Assembly: GCA_019918135.1 (NCBI GenBank)
Contig: WBZZ01000144.1
Coordinates: 30,001-94,000, forward strand
Reading direction: 5' to 3'
Source of the DNA: Paulinella micropora
Lineage: Eukaryota > Cercozoa > Imbricatea > Euglyphida > Paulinellidae
DNA length: 64,000 bases
A program made the position numbers and the translations under genes. The stretch's first letter is position 1. Every line of letters starts with the position of its first letter. Shown one piece after another: positions 16,141 to 24,157 of this stretch. Below the pieces are notes generated by a model. That model saw only the letters and a list, made by a program, of their open reading frames with translations. It ran no database searches and was not told the origin of the DNA.

Positions 16141-16248
16141 ATGTGTCATTCCTGTGAACGCCACAAACGCAAACTCAGAAGGCTTCGTGCCCAGCCCAAG
16201 CGGCACCCTCCCACTTGGCGCAGACGGACCAAGCCTAAGTTGTCTTAG
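16141..16248 (+). CDS. 35-aa arginine/lysine-rich peptide
   Basis: The frame encodes MCHSCERHKRKLRRLRAQPK and continues with Arg, Pro and Trp, ending KPKLS. The ATG directly follows CACAACAAAAAAAAA, the virus's usual leader, which supports expression. Its end overlaps the penton gene's stop by 14 bp. With over a third basic residues it could be a core or DNA-condensing peptide, comparable in concept with adenovirus mu. Unproven because of size. Confidence 0.5.
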   Translation: MCHSCERHKRKLRRLRAQPKRHPPTWRRRTKPKLS

Positions 16249-16999
16249 ACAGCAACATCTCCCAATTCGCGCCGTTCAAGTCCACGACCTCCATCGTGTC
16301 GGGGTCCACCAGCTGGACAGTCATGGAGCGCGTTCTTTCGTTAAACTTCAGCGCCTGCTTGTGCAAGTCCTGTGCGGACGACTGGAACTCGCCAGCGGTG
16401 CTCAGCAAAGGGATCAGCAGCGACGTTCCGCAGCTCCTGCTGCCGGCAGAGGAGACCGACCAGTTCACGCCGCTCGCTTCCTTGATGCGCACGCCGATAC
16501 TGTTGATGCCGCCCAGCGACACCACGTTCGGTGCGTACGTGCCCAAGTCGGTCTGGCCCGTGCCCTTATAGGTTATCTGGACTAGATCGCCAGTGTCGAA
16601 GCCCATCGCGGTGTGGATCGAGCCCGTCTTGTTAGTGTAGAACTGGAACCAGGTATTGGAGGCCGCTAGCTTGAACTTAAGCTTGAGAGCGGCGGGGTCG
16701 TACTCGACCGTCACGCCAGTCAGCAACGTAGTCAAGGCACTCGCCAGCGTCGTGCCAGTATAGTTCTTGGGGTCCAGTGTTACTGTCGTCTCGCTAGTGT
16801 CCTGGTTCCTTAAGTAAAGCTTGTTGTTGCTGCTGCTTATGCTGTAGATAGTGTTCGGGATCGTGGCCCATACTAGCTTGTACGTGCCTTGCAATGCTTC
16901 GGGGAACCCCAGCCTGAAGCTGGCTGAGCTGCCTGCGTCCCTGTCCTTTGACCGGACAAGGACGTTCATTTCGCTAATGTTCCTCAGGGCAGTAGTCAT
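16235..16999 (-). CDS. Penton/minor capsid protein
   Basis: The 254-aa product resembles the single-jelly-roll penton proteins that close capsid vertices in PLVs, virophages and Polintons. It is beta-rich. Typical features are an N-terminal strand region (NVLVRSKDRDAGSSASFRLG), the WATIPNTIYSI turn followed by NNKLYL, a TVTLDPKNYTG strand and the EYDPAALKLKF strand. A C-terminal domain (QLVDPDTMEVVDLNGANWEM) resembles the end of these minor capsid proteins. It lies two genes from the major capsid gene on the same strand. The ATG follows TTTTAAAACTAAAAAGGA, consistent with late expression. Confidence 0.75.
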   Translation of the reverse strand: MTTALRNISEMNVLVRSKDRDAGSSASFRLGFPEALQGTYKLVWATIPNTIYSISSSNNKLYLRNQDTSETTVTLDPKNYTGTTLASALTTLLTGVTVEYDPAALKLKFKLAASNTWFQFYTNKTGSIHTAMGFDTGDLVQITYKGTGQTDLGTYAPNVVSLGGINSIGVRIKEASGVNWSVSSAGSRSCGTSLLIPLLSTAGEFQSSAQDLHKQALKFNERTRSMTVQLVDPDTMEVVDLNGANWEMLLSKTT

Positions 17000-17069
17000 T
17001 CCTTTTTAGTTTTAAAAGTACAGCAACCGAAAATTAAAAAAAAAACTTTTTCTTCATCCCCTTCAGAAA
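17000..17069. promoter_or_regulatory. Divergent promoter, A/T-tract
   Basis: Spacer between the divergent penton and resolvase genes. It holds TTTTAGTTTTAAAAG on one side and a long A run before CTTTTTCTTC on the other, matching the A-tract leader seen upstream of most genes here. Confidence 0.4.
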
Positions 17070-17723
17070 ATGAAGGTCATTGCTGTTGACCCCGGCCTCC
17101 GGAACTTAGGGGTAGTCATCGTCGAACGTGACACCGACAACAAGTACACTGTCCTCTACGCAGAGGTCCATGACATTGCGAAAAAGAGAGAATCGGACGC
17201 GTGCAAGGTCGCTTCTCTGTACCAGCACCTCATCTTTGTGCCGCCGATCCACGACGCCGCGCTAGGCGTAGTAGAAGACCAGAATTTTGGGCAGCGGTTC
17301 GGCATACCGGACAACCTGCTCGTACAGTTCTCGGCAGGCACTACTTTGCTAGCGATGGGCTGCAAACAGCTCATCTTCCAGCCTTCCATCTACAAGTTCA
17401 GTCACTTCGGCATTAAACCGGCCAAGAAGAAGTACAAGGAGTTCTCTAAAAAGCTAGCGGCTGACCTACTCGAGCAGTACATAGGAGGAGAAGGCGAATT
17501 TAATGAAAAGATCAAAAATAACGATCATCTGTCGGACGCCTTCTGCATGGCAATGTCTAGACTCTGTTCACCACGGGCGTCACAGTCTGTGTCGCAGCAG
17601 GCGCAGCAGGCGGCACTGGTGCCGGCGCCACAGAAGCATGCTCCGCCACAAGTGCGGATTCTTTCTCGGCCTTCCACATCCCGCCGATCTTGGCCATTCG
17701 TTCCTTGTGAGGAAGTGATTTAA
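17070..17723 (+). CDS. RuvC-like Holliday junction resolvase
   Basis: The 217-aa RNase H-fold nuclease would resolve branched replication or recombination intermediates before packaging, like poxvirus A22. All four acidic positions are visible: Asp7 in IAVDPGLRNLG, Glu69 in VVEDQNF, and Asp152/Asp156 in NDHLSDAFCMA. The last 50 residues are a low-complexity basic tail encoded opposite the convergent HMG-like gene (167 bp overlap), so the enzymatic part ends near residue 165. The ATG follows an A-run and CTTCAGAAA. Confidence 0.88.
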   Translation: MKVIAVDPGLRNLGVVIVERDTDNKYTVLYAEVHDIAKKRESDACKVASLYQHLIFVPPIHDAALGVVEDQNFGQRFGIPDNLLVQFSAGTTLLAMGCKQLIFQPSIYKFSHFGIKPAKKKYKEFSKKLAADLLEQYIGGEGEFNEKIKNNDHLSDAFCMAMSRLCSPRASQSVSQQAQQAALVPAPQKHAPPQVRILSRPSTSRRSWPFVPCEEVI

Positions 17724-17877
17724 TCTCGGGGAGCTGCATCTTCTCGGAGAAGAACTTGTTGTACGTGGAAGGGGCCTTCTTCTTCTTCTCAGTGACTTGC
17801 TTACTGGTTGTTTCGCACATGCCAGATGTGTTGCCGTTGGCCTGTCCGCACTCACCACAGTACTTGCTTGATGACAT
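17557..17877 (-). CDS. HMG-box/YABBY-like DNA-binding protein
   Basis: The product is 106 aa. An N-terminal CGECG knuckle is followed by a C-terminal-half segment KAPSTYNKFFSEKMQLPEIK, then KERMAKIGGMWKAEKE. This pattern (P-S-x-Y-N-x-F, then helix, then G-x-x-W-K) is that of HMG-box and plant YABBY domains, also known from large DNA viruses. A Pro/Ala-rich tail follows. It would bend or bind DNA, as a late transcription or nucleoid factor. The tail overlaps the resolvase gene antisense. It sits immediately upstream of the capsid gene on the same strand. Confidence 0.72.
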   Translation of the reverse strand: MSSSKYCGECGQANGNTSGMCETTSKQVTEKKKKAPSTYNKFFSEKMQLPEIKSLPHKERMAKIGGMWKAEKESALVAEHASVAPAPVPPAAPAATQTVTPVVNRV

Positions 17878-17951
17878 TTTTGTGTTTATCTGTTATCAGT
17901 TAGAAGATTCAGTTTTTTGCTATTAAAAAAAGGGAGTAGACGGTTTTAAAA

Positions 17952-19802
17952 CTAGGCCGCGGCGGCCTCCAGCCGGCCATTCACCAAGTGCACGTAACGG
18001 AAATAGGCACTGTAGATGTAGATATCGTACAGGCCTGCGTTGAAGCCACGACGACCGATCTGGGAGCTAGTGTAGAGGTCTCCGCCCGAGCCATCGCTGA
18101 AAAACATTTCCATATCTCTGACCGGGCCGATCTCCCCCTTTTCTACTACTAGCGGCTGGCCGTCGAGTGTCTGGTACTCGACCACCAGACAGTAGTTGGC
18201 AGCGGTGGTAGGCGTGCTGAGCACCCAAGTGGTGCTGTCGCTGACTGTGCCGGTCGGCGCGTAGTACAGTGCAACCTGCACCCCGTCTTCTTGCAGGGCC
18301 TTGCACTGGTTAATGAACTCTGCCGCGTGCTTGAGGCCGCGGCTCGAACCGACGCTGTACCTAGGGAACTTCCTCGATACCATGCCGGTACTCACAGCCG
18401 CTAGGGAGCCGGTGTCCACTGGGCTCTTGGCTTCGATCGTGCCGGCACCACCGCCCGATGCGAGCACTTCGATCTGGACGAGCGGCTTCTTCTTGTACAT
18501 AAACGAGAAATAGGTGGCGACGTTGGTAGCGGGCTGAGCGAAAGTGAACGCGTCGTACGTTGGTCTAGGCTTCGCGTCAGTCACGATCTTGATCGACTCC
18601 CTGTCCCCTCGCAGGACACGGTAGCCGTCCATGTCCCCGTGCATCATGTTCTTCAAGTCGTTCGAGAACGGGATGACATAGACGTTGGTGTTCTTTCTGC
18701 TGGGCTTGTTGAACAGCTCGGGCAACGTATTCTTGCGCAGGTACTTCTCGTCGATCGGCGTGCCTTCACCCAACAGCGAGCGGCCCTGGATGTCCTCGTA
18801 GTCGATCGTCGCCTTATCTCCTAGCCCCTCGCACGCGAAGAGTTGGTTGCCATCCAGCGGGTAGATCGTCTCGAGAGGATCCCTGGCGTTCGTCACGGCC
18901 TGCAGGCCGCTGCGCCTGAGCATCACGAACAATGCGCCCGACTTGTGCGAGAACTGGTCGAGCTGGATCCGGAATTCCTTGCCTGCGTCCAGCGTGCGGC
19001 CGTAGTCCACGTACTGCACCCAGTCGATAAAGCGCTGTTCGGGCACGAAGCCGGCGGGATAGTGGTTGCCGATCTTCAGCCCGTTAGACATCAGCGTGCA
19101 GTTCTGCACGAGCCGCATCTCCTCGAGCGTGTACACTGGCGCGACGTAGTTAGTGACTGCCATCCTGGTGTTGACAGGGTGGTACACGTGGATGTTGCCG
19201 CGCGGGTAGAACCTGACCTCGAGGTCGCCACGGAGGGAAGACAAGTCCAAGTTCATCTTGCCGATCCACTGGTGCAGCATCGGCAGATAGAAAAACTCTT
19301 CGTCGTCGGTCTGCCAAGTGCGGTGGGTGTGCCTGCCAGTCTTAGGGTTGACGTTCACCATGTCCGCCAGGATGTACAGCTCTTCTTCGGGCAGGCTCAT
19401 CAAGCACAGGTGCAACGTGTCACCGTACACGCGAGCGAGCTCGGCACCCGTCAGGCGGTCGTACCACTCGATACGCTCGAACCACTGCGTCACCGGCAGG
19501 ATGCGGTGGTCGCTGCCGGCACCGAACTTGAGCTTGAAGCGGATCATCATGTCGTCCATCGCGCCGGCGCTGGTGTTCTCCAGGATGAAGTTGAAGTAGC
19601 TAGTGCCCTGCAACACGCCCTTGGGAGGGGCAGGCGTCGCGATGATCTGCGTCCAGGCGGGACGAGTGTCGACCGCGTGCGTGTGCTCTGGGTCAGTAAG
19701 GATCTCCAGACCATTAGAATCGTGCCGCACGCCAGTACGCACCTTTTTCTTCTTGTTGTGAAAGATATCACCTAGTCGCGTTCCGTGTCGCTTGGAGGGC
19801 AT
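17952..19802 (-). CDS. Major capsid protein (double jelly-roll)
   Basis: The 616-aa protein forms the pseudo-hexameric capsomers. Recognisable features are the N-terminal basic arm (MPSKRHGTRLGDIF then KKKKVRTG) and the first jelly roll with the WFERIEWYDRLTGAEL segment, DEEFFYLPM and the LEVRFYPRG strand. The second roll has YVIPFSNDLKNMMHGDMDGY and a C-terminal strand set (AYFRYVHLVNGRLEAAAA). The loop order is closer to PLV capsid proteins than to NCLDV or adenovirus hexons. Penton and packaging ATPase genes flank it within 8 kb. A GTTTTAAAAC palindrome sits at its stop codon. Confidence 0.88.
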   Translation of the reverse strand: MPSKRHGTRLGDIFHNKKKKVRTGVRHDSNGLEILTDPEHTHAVDTRPAWTQIIATPAPPKGVLQGTSYFNFILENTSAGAMDDMMIRFKLKFGAGSDHRILPVTQWFERIEWYDRLTGAELARVYGDTLHLCLMSLPEEELYILADMVNVNPKTGRHTHRTWQTDDEEFFYLPMLHQWIGKMNLDLSSLRGDLEVRFYPRGNIHVYHPVNTRMAVTNYVAPVYTLEEMRLVQNCTLMSNGLKIGNHYPAGFVPEQRFIDWVQYVDYGRTLDAGKEFRIQLDQFSHKSGALFVMLRRSGLQAVTNARDPLETIYPLDGNQLFACEGLGDKATIDYEDIQGRSLLGEGTPIDEKYLRKNTLPELFNKPSRKNTNVYVIPFSNDLKNMMHGDMDGYRVLRGDRESIKIVTDAKPRPTYDAFTFAQPATNVATYFSFMYKKKPLVQIEVLASGGGAGTIEAKSPVDTGSLAAVSTGMVSRKFPRYSVGSSRGLKHAAEFINQCKALQEDGVQVALYYAPTGTVSDSTTWVLSTPTTAANYCLVVEYQTLDGQPLVVEKGEIGPVRDMEMFFSDGSGGDLYTSSQIGRRGFNAGLYDIYIYSAYFRYVHLVNGRLEAAAA

Positions 19803-19856
19803 TGGTTTTTTGTGCTGTTTGTTCCTCAGAAATAGAATATTCAGAAATTTTTTTCT

Positions 19857-20129
19857 CTACTTCTTTTTCGTCATTACCACTAGGCCGACCACGGCCGCAC
19901 CCGCGATAGCCACAGGCCATACCCACTTGGTCTCTTGGTTCTGTTCATTCCGTTCCGTCTTCTCTTTCTGCCTTATGTCGGTCCGGTCCGTCTTGGCATT
20001 CTGTCGCACGGCGGTCCGGTCGGTCCTGCCCTGTTGCAGGGCAAGCTTCCTGGCCGTCCTGCCGTTCACCTTTACTTCGCGCATCTTTTCTCTGTGCGCG
20101 TACCTTCTGTCTGCTCGGCGTACTACCAT
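19857..20129 (-). CDS. Basic protein with C-terminal TM anchor
   Basis: The product is 90 aa. An Arg/Lys/Gln-rich body with RTDRTAVRQNAKTDRTDIRQ repeat-like spacing is followed by one hydrophobic helix (VWPVAIAGAAVVGLVVM) and a KKK tail. It is probably a tail-anchored virion or membrane protein. The ATG follows TTAAAAAAAACC. It has the same layout as the next gene upstream (soluble part plus C-terminal TM), so the two may be functionally paired. Confidence 0.65.
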   Translation of the reverse strand: MVVRRADRRYAHREKMREVKVNGRTARKLALQQGRTDRTAVRQNAKTDRTDIRQKEKTERNEQNQETKWVWPVAIAGAAVVGLVVMTKKK

Positions 20130-20173
20130 GGTTTTTTTTAATGAATTTTCACAATTTTTAGAAAAAAAAATAG

Positions 20174-20515
20174 CTAGCCAAGCACCATCGAGGCCACTGC
20201 TATGCCTCCCAGGATCAGGAGCCACTTGTTCCTATCGGCTGCCGCTTCGCTCTTTGGCTGGAAGGCGCCTTCCTCGCCTTGGTCTGTGGCAGTGTCCGTG
20301 GCGGTGGTGGTGGCACTTGTCGTGCTGCTGCTGTCGGCGGCAGGGGGTGGCTTCTCCTGTAGGTGAGGGCCGTCCGGTACGACAGGGTGGGCTTCCACGC
20401 CTTTTTGGCCGTCGGTAAACCACCAGCCTTGACGATACGGTCGTTCACTGACCGCAGGGGCAGCAGGGTGGCGGCGCTCGTGTCTTCTCTTGCGCACATC
20501 TCGCGCTTTACCCAT
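20174..20515 (-). CDS. Tail-anchored membrane protein
   Basis: The product is 113 aa. A basic N-terminus (MGKARDVRKRRHERRH), a linker with YRQGWWFTDG and a Ser/Thr/Ala-rich stretch (possible glycosylation or stalk) precede a single C-terminal helix (WLLILGGIAVASMVLG). It is probably a virion surface or internal membrane component. The start was chosen at the ATG after CACCAAAACACCCAA rather than the longer upstream frame. Confidence 0.65.
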   Translation of the reverse strand: MGKARDVRKRRHERRHPAAPAVSERPYRQGWWFTDGQKGVEAHPVVPDGPHLQEKPPPAADSSSTTSATTTATDTATDQGEEGAFQPKSEAAADRNKWLLILGGIAVASMVLG

Positions 20516-20573
20516 TTGGGTGTTTTGGTGTCTTCTTTTTTTTTCACACAACATTCAGAAAAAAAAAAGTTTT

Positions 20574-20942
20574 TCACAACGATACGACCTTACATACTCT
20601 GTCCAGTAAAAACGCCAGTTTCTCCAGAAAAGCTGTGTCTCTTTCTAACTCCCTCTTCATCAGCCTTCCCTTGAGCTGCTGGAGGCGCGGGCTCTGGGCC
20701 TTGAGCCCTCGGGCTAGCGCCGTACAGTTGCTTGCTTCCGAAGAAAGATATTCTCCTAACTTGCCGTCCCGCCACGGGACGAGCAGGAACTTCTCGACTA
20801 TCACAACTAGCCGCTCGAGGGAGATGTTCATCTCCTTCTTCGCTTCCGCTAGCTCGTCGCTGTTCACCACTTTCTCGTCGATCAGCAGCTCCTCCACCCT
20901 GCTGAAGAGCGCGTTCAGGATTTCTCTCTTTGATAAGGACAT
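20574..20942 (-). CDS. Helical protein
   Basis: The product is 122 aa with strongly helical, leucine-rich sequence (MSLSKREILNALFSRVEELL; LERLVVIVEKFLLVPW; RELERDTAFLEKLAFLLDRV). It is nested in another frame of the 5'-overlapping small membrane gene. A TAG lies two codons upstream of its ATG in this frame, so it is a separate start and not a continuation. Its composition is far more protein-like than the competing frame, so I take it as the real product of the shared stretch. Confidence 0.65.
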   Translation of the reverse strand: MSLSKREILNALFSRVEELLIDEKVVNSDELAEAKKEMNISLERLVVIVEKFLLVPWRDGKLGEYLSSEASNCTALARGLKAQSPRLQQLKGRLMKRELERDTAFLEKLAFLLDRVCKVVSL

Positions 20943-21069
20943 CGTCTAGCCACAGAATGTCTGCCGATACTTTCTTGTTGAGGTCGGTCTTGGGAACGTA
21001 ATGTTTTCGCCAGCAAGAGCGCAGCAGCAGCACCAGTGTCAGTAGTAGCAGTAACGGCAGCAACGCCAT
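20590..21069 (-). CDS. Signal/TM-anchored small protein (overlapping frame)
   Basis: The frame is open for 159 aa. The first 45 residues (MALLPLLLLLTLVLLLRSCW, then KHYVPKTDLNKKVSADILWL) look real: a signal anchor followed by a polar segment. From about residue 43 the frame runs in parallel with the 122-aa helical gene and becomes low-complexity Arg/Gly/Pro/Gln typical of a shadow reading. The true protein may use only the N-terminal part functionally, or both frames may be coding. Confidence 0.45.
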   Translation of the reverse strand: MALLPLLLLLTLVLLLRSCWRKHYVPKTDLNKKVSADILWLDDVLIKERNPERALQQGGGAADRRESGEQRRASGSEEGDEHLPRAASCDSREVPARPVAGRQVRRISFFGSKQLYGASPRAQGPEPAPPAAQGKADEEGVRKRHSFSGETGVFTGQSM

Positions 21070-21107
21070 CTTAGACACAATGTAAAGGCATACAGAAGTT
21101 TCTTTTT

Positions 21108-21590
21108 TTAGACGTAGCGGTAACTGCCCGCGGTGTTAGGGTCGAAGACGTTCTCATAGATGTACTGTGAAATCATCTCGTTAGCAGCTCCTGCCATCAT
21201 CAGCCGGCCGAAGGTAGGGCTAGAGATGTTTGTGCTAAGGCCGGAGAGGGAGCCGGAGGCGGCGAGCATGGGCAAGACAGCGAAAGAAAGGCCTCCCGCC
21301 ACCACGTGCACCACTAGGCTAGGGTAGTGGCCCGTGCGGCCGGTCTTGGGATTGTTCATTCTCTCCTGGATCGCGTCTACGATGAACGTCGTCAGGAACG
21401 CAGAGACTGCACACCCCGCCCGGAGGCTGACAGTAGGCACAAAGCGCCCTACTAGTGGCACCGCCTTCAAGGACAGGGTCCTGGAGGCAGGTATGCCCGT
21501 AAGGATGGGAGTAGTGGCAAAGGCCACGGCGCCTGCGGTGGCGGACCGGCCGAAATTTTCGACGTTAAGGACAGGCAGATCCATGTTCAT
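21108..21590 (-). CDS. Hydrophobic membrane/virion protein
   Basis: The product is 160 aa, rich in Ala, Gly, Val and Ser with several weak membrane segments (AGAVAFATTPILTGI; LVVHVVAGGLSFAVLPMLAA). It ends FDPNTAGSYRYV, a polar tail. It lies in the structural gene cluster and would fit an inner-membrane or capsid-associated protein. The ATG follows TTAAAAAAAACCTTAT; a second ATG two codons later is equally possible. Confidence 0.6.
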   Translation of the reverse strand: MNMDLPVLNVENFGRSATAGAVAFATTPILTGIPASRTLSLKAVPLVGRFVPTVSLRAGCAVSAFLTTFIVDAIQERMNNPKTGRTGHYPSLVVHVVAGGLSFAVLPMLAASGSLSGLSTNISSPTFGRLMMAGAANEMISQYIYENVFDPNTAGSYRYV

Positions 21591-21620
21591 ATAAGGTTTT
21601 TTTTAATCAAAGCAGAATTT

Positions 21621-22307
21621 TTAAATTTTTTCAGTGACAACATGCGCATCTAAGTCAGTCTGTGGCTTACTAGTGCTATTCATTACATGTGCCAGAGCGG
21701 CGGTCTGCGCGGTCAACAGCACCATCTCGGTCATCGGGTCGAGCCTCTGCAGCCCAATCCCGGCACGCAGCTTGGCCCGCTCAAGCAAGAAAAGCCACCT
21801 CTCGTTATCGAAGCAGGCGTCCGTCGTGCCCGCGATCTTGTACCTTGTTCTGGCGTCGATAATATCCTCCAGTACCTTCATCCCCCGCCTGATGGCCTCG
21901 TTCGCGACTCCATCCGTCATGTCCCCTTCGAGCACCTCTTCTGCTTCGTCCAGCAGTGAGGGCAGGAGCTCGCGAGGCACTCGGCGGAGCGCTTTTGGGT
22001 CGACTGGGAGGCCAGCCTTCTTGAGCTTCGGCGCAATCAGCGGCGAGCGGCCGTAAGCGGACAGCAGGCGGTAGGCAGGGTCTTCTCTCAGTGGGTCGTC
22101 GGGCGCGAGCGGGGGGCTTCGCATAGTCGGCATCTTCGGCTGCTTCGGCATCCTTGGCTGCTTCGGCACCTTCGGCTGCTTCGGCGTAGTGGTCTTTCTC
22201 TTCTTTAATGGAGGGGGAGGTGGCAGGGGAAGGGATTCATCAGGCGGCAGCGGAGGCAGCGGCTCCTCCGCCGGCGCTAGGTTTGCGAATGGATCGGCTC
22301 CTGACAT
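21621..22307 (-). CDS. Proline-rich virion-type protein
   Basis: The product is 228 aa. The N-terminal 70 residues are Pro-rich with a basic KKRK and repeats of KQPKxPKQPRMPKQPKMP, a disordered nucleic-acid or protein-binding arm. The C-terminal 150 are helical (LLPSLLDEAEEVLEGDMTDG; EAIRRGMKVLEDIIDARTRY; MTEMVLLTAQTAALAHVMNS). Position in the structural block on the same strand suggests an internal capsid protein. No family recognised. Confidence 0.6.
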   Translation of the reverse strand: MSGADPFANLAPAEEPLPPLPPDESLPLPPPPPLKKRKTTTPKQPKVPKQPRMPKQPKMPTMRSPPLAPDDPLREDPAYRLLSAYGRSPLIAPKLKKAGLPVDPKALRRVPRELLPSLLDEAEEVLEGDMTDGVANEAIRRGMKVLEDIIDARTRYKIAGTTDACFDNERWLFLLERAKLRAGIGLQRLDPMTEMVLLTAQTAALAHVMNSTSKPQTDLDAHVVTEKI

Positions 22308-22355
22308 TCATCTTAGGAGGAAGGGGAACAGAAGTTTACGAAAAAAAAGGACTTA

Positions 22356-22982
22356 TTACTCTTCTTCGGCCTTGGCCGCGCCACGCGCGGCCGCCTTTTC
22401 TTCTTCAGTAGCAACCTTCACCGTCCCTTTGGCGCCGAAGACAGTCGAATCGTACTTGGCCTTCTTGTTAATAGTCTCCCCCCAGCCCTTCACGCTGATG
22501 CCGTCGTCGTCCAGCGTTGAGAGAGAAGGAATGGCTGTGAACATCTCCGTCCGCAGCTTCGAGTTCTGGTACTCTTCCAGGAACTTGGCGGCTGCCATGC
22601 AGCCCTCCCACGTGTTTCCGTAGCTGCGGCGTAGTTCGCGCAGCCAAGGCGTCATACCTCTGCTGTCGTAGCACTGGTCTGCAAAATCATTTCCCCACAC
22701 TTCCGCTATCTCTTTCTTATCTCCAGAAGTCAGTAGCGCGCCCTTGTACCAGCTGGACAGTGTGTTCTTGGACAAGCGCTGCGCCATTCTCCTCATGCCC
22801 GTGATGGTGTCATCATCTTTACTACCCGTCGGGACAGCGCTGTTCAGCGCGCTGTAGATCAGTGACGAGGTCGCGAGCGAGTCGGTCCGCAGGATGGGCA
22901 CGTCCTGCGTGCCGTGCTCGACAGCCTTGGTCTGGGCGGCGGCGCTGTGCTCATCGGCCGTGTTCTGGAGCGTGACACTCAT
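22356..22982 (-). CDS. Hypothetical structural-block protein
   Basis: The product is 208 aa with a Ser/Thr-rich N-terminus and an acidic and basic middle (GMRRMAQRLSKNTLSSWYKG; WGNDFADQCYDSRGMTPWLR). The Ala/Glu-rich tail reads TEEEKAAARGAAKAEEE. It overlaps the 3' end of the next gene upstream by 32 bp on the same strand, so translation of the two is closely linked. Function unknown. Confidence 0.6.
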   Translation of the reverse strand: MSVTLQNTADEHSAAAQTKAVEHGTQDVPILRTDSLATSSLIYSALNSAVPTGSKDDDTITGMRRMAQRLSKNTLSSWYKGALLTSGDKKEIAEVWGNDFADQCYDSRGMTPWLRELRRSYGNTWEGCMAAAKFLEEYQNSKLRTEMFTAIPSLSTLDDDGISVKGWGETINKKAKYDSTVFGAKGTVKVATEEEKAAARGAAKAEEE

Positions 22983-23283
22983 TGTTTTTGTGCTTCGCAG
23001 AATCAGAAGAAAAAATATTTTTATCAGCTGTCGTGGCGCTGATCATCTTCGACTCGATCCGCCTGGCCTGCTCGGGCGTGATCTGCCGGAGGATCCGTGC
23101 GTCCTCTACTTTGGGCTGCTTGAAGATCTTCTCGACCGGCGCTTCGTCGAGCTTGGACTCGAGCTTCGCGAGCGCCTCATGAGTCATCTCTTCCGCCTTC
23201 GCTAGCTTCTGCTGCTGCCGCTGCTGCCCGAGGACGGACATCGCCAGCCCGAGGTCAGGGTTCGTGATCCTGAGTAGCTCCAT
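22951..23283 (-). CDS. Small coiled-coil protein
   Basis: The product is 110 aa with a heptad-rich, Gln/Glu/Lys helix (LGQQRQQQKLAKAEEMTHEA; LAKLESKLDEAPVEKIF). A Q-rich patch and a polar tail overlap the following gene. A scaffold or virion assembly role is possible; no family recognised. The ATG follows ACTAGTAAAAAAGG. Confidence 0.55.
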   Translation of the reverse strand: MELLRITNPDLGLAMSVLGQQRQQQKLAKAEEMTHEALAKLESKLDEAPVEKIFKQPKVEDARILRQITPEQARRIESKMISATTADKNIFSSDSAKHKNNECHAPEHGR

Positions 23284-23315
23284 CCTTTTTTACTAGTCGT
23301 GTACGAATTTTCTTT

Positions 23316-24107
23316 TTATTTCGTTTTCTTCGCTGCCCTAGCTCTAGCAAGTCTGGCGGAAGTCTCTGTCAGCTTCCGTTCCTTTTCCTGTCTAGCGAAC
23401 GCTGCTCTCGTCTGCGCTGGAGCCGCCTGTAGCCCCTGCGGCGACGGGGAATGCCATGTCACCGGAGTCAGAGGTGTCAGTGTCTGCCGCCGCGTACCGC
23501 CGGTTGTAGTTGTGGGCGTCGTATGCAACAGCGACTGTGGCCGCCGCCGCGTACCGCCGAGTATATGTTCGATTGTACTTGTGGGCGTCAGAGCTTGCTT
23601 GACAGACGTCGGCGTTGCTTGCTGCAGCGGCGGCATTTGCCGTGGAGTTAGCGCACCCGGGCCCATCCTCTCCTTGTTCCGCACGTTGGTAGAGACTTTA
23701 TCGAGACCTTGCATGTTGAGCTTGCCAATTTTCCGTGACTGTGGACGCTGATAATTCTCGTACTTCTGACAGATATGTTTTTCAAGAGAATCAAGTTCTT
23801 CTGCCCCAAGCTTGCGTCCCCCCCGCGGAGGCGAACGAGGCATAACAGGGTCCCCTCCCATCGGCACTCCTCCGTACAGGTCGCCGGACGCTCGCTCAGA
23901 AAGAGCCAGCGGGCTGTCGACTGGGAAGGCGTAGTTCATGAGTGTCGAAGCCACTCGCGCGCGGTCCCGGCAGCACACGTACGGGTTCTTGCTCTTCCTC
24001 CTGAGCTTTCTCTTGTCCACGTACCGGCGTATGGAAGTCTTGCTCCCGATCGCTAGTTCCTCGACGCTCTTAGACATCCAAGGCGCGGTCACGAGTACTC
24101 TGTTCAT
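23316..24107 (-). CDS. Virion-block protein with TAPWMSKS N-terminal module (paralogue 1)
   Basis: The product is 263 aa. The N-terminus MNRVLVTAPWMSKSVEELAI is shared with the next gene upstream, including the spacing to a DKRK segment and an R-x-x-x-T/V-x-L-M-N motif about 40 residues later. The rest is basic and Ser/Thr/Pro-rich with TPTSTIEHILGGTRRRPQS and TPTTTTGGTRRQTLTP direct repeats. These visibly repeat at DNA level and suggest a disordered tail. The shared module may target both proteins to the same virion site. Confidence 0.6.
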   Translation of the reverse strand: MNRVLVTAPWMSKSVEELAIGSKTSIRRYVDKRKLRRKSKNPYVCCRDRARVASTLMNYAFPVDSPLALSERASGDLYGGVPMGGDPVMPRSPPRGGRKLGAEELDSLEKHICQKYENYQRPQSRKIGKLNMQGLDKVSTNVRNKERMGPGALTPRQMPPLQQATPTSVKQALTPTSTIEHILGGTRRRPQSLLHTTPTTTTGGTRRQTLTPLTPVTWHSPSPQGLQAAPAQTRAAFARQEKERKLTETSARLARARAAKKTK

Positions 24108-24157
24108 TGCGTGTCTTTTTTTTTCCCGAGAGAAGATTTAAAAAAAAGGGGGGGGGT

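Noticed and set aside
18843-19775. A 310-codon plus-strand frame
   Set aside because: Antisense to the major capsid gene; its composition is that of a shadow frame.
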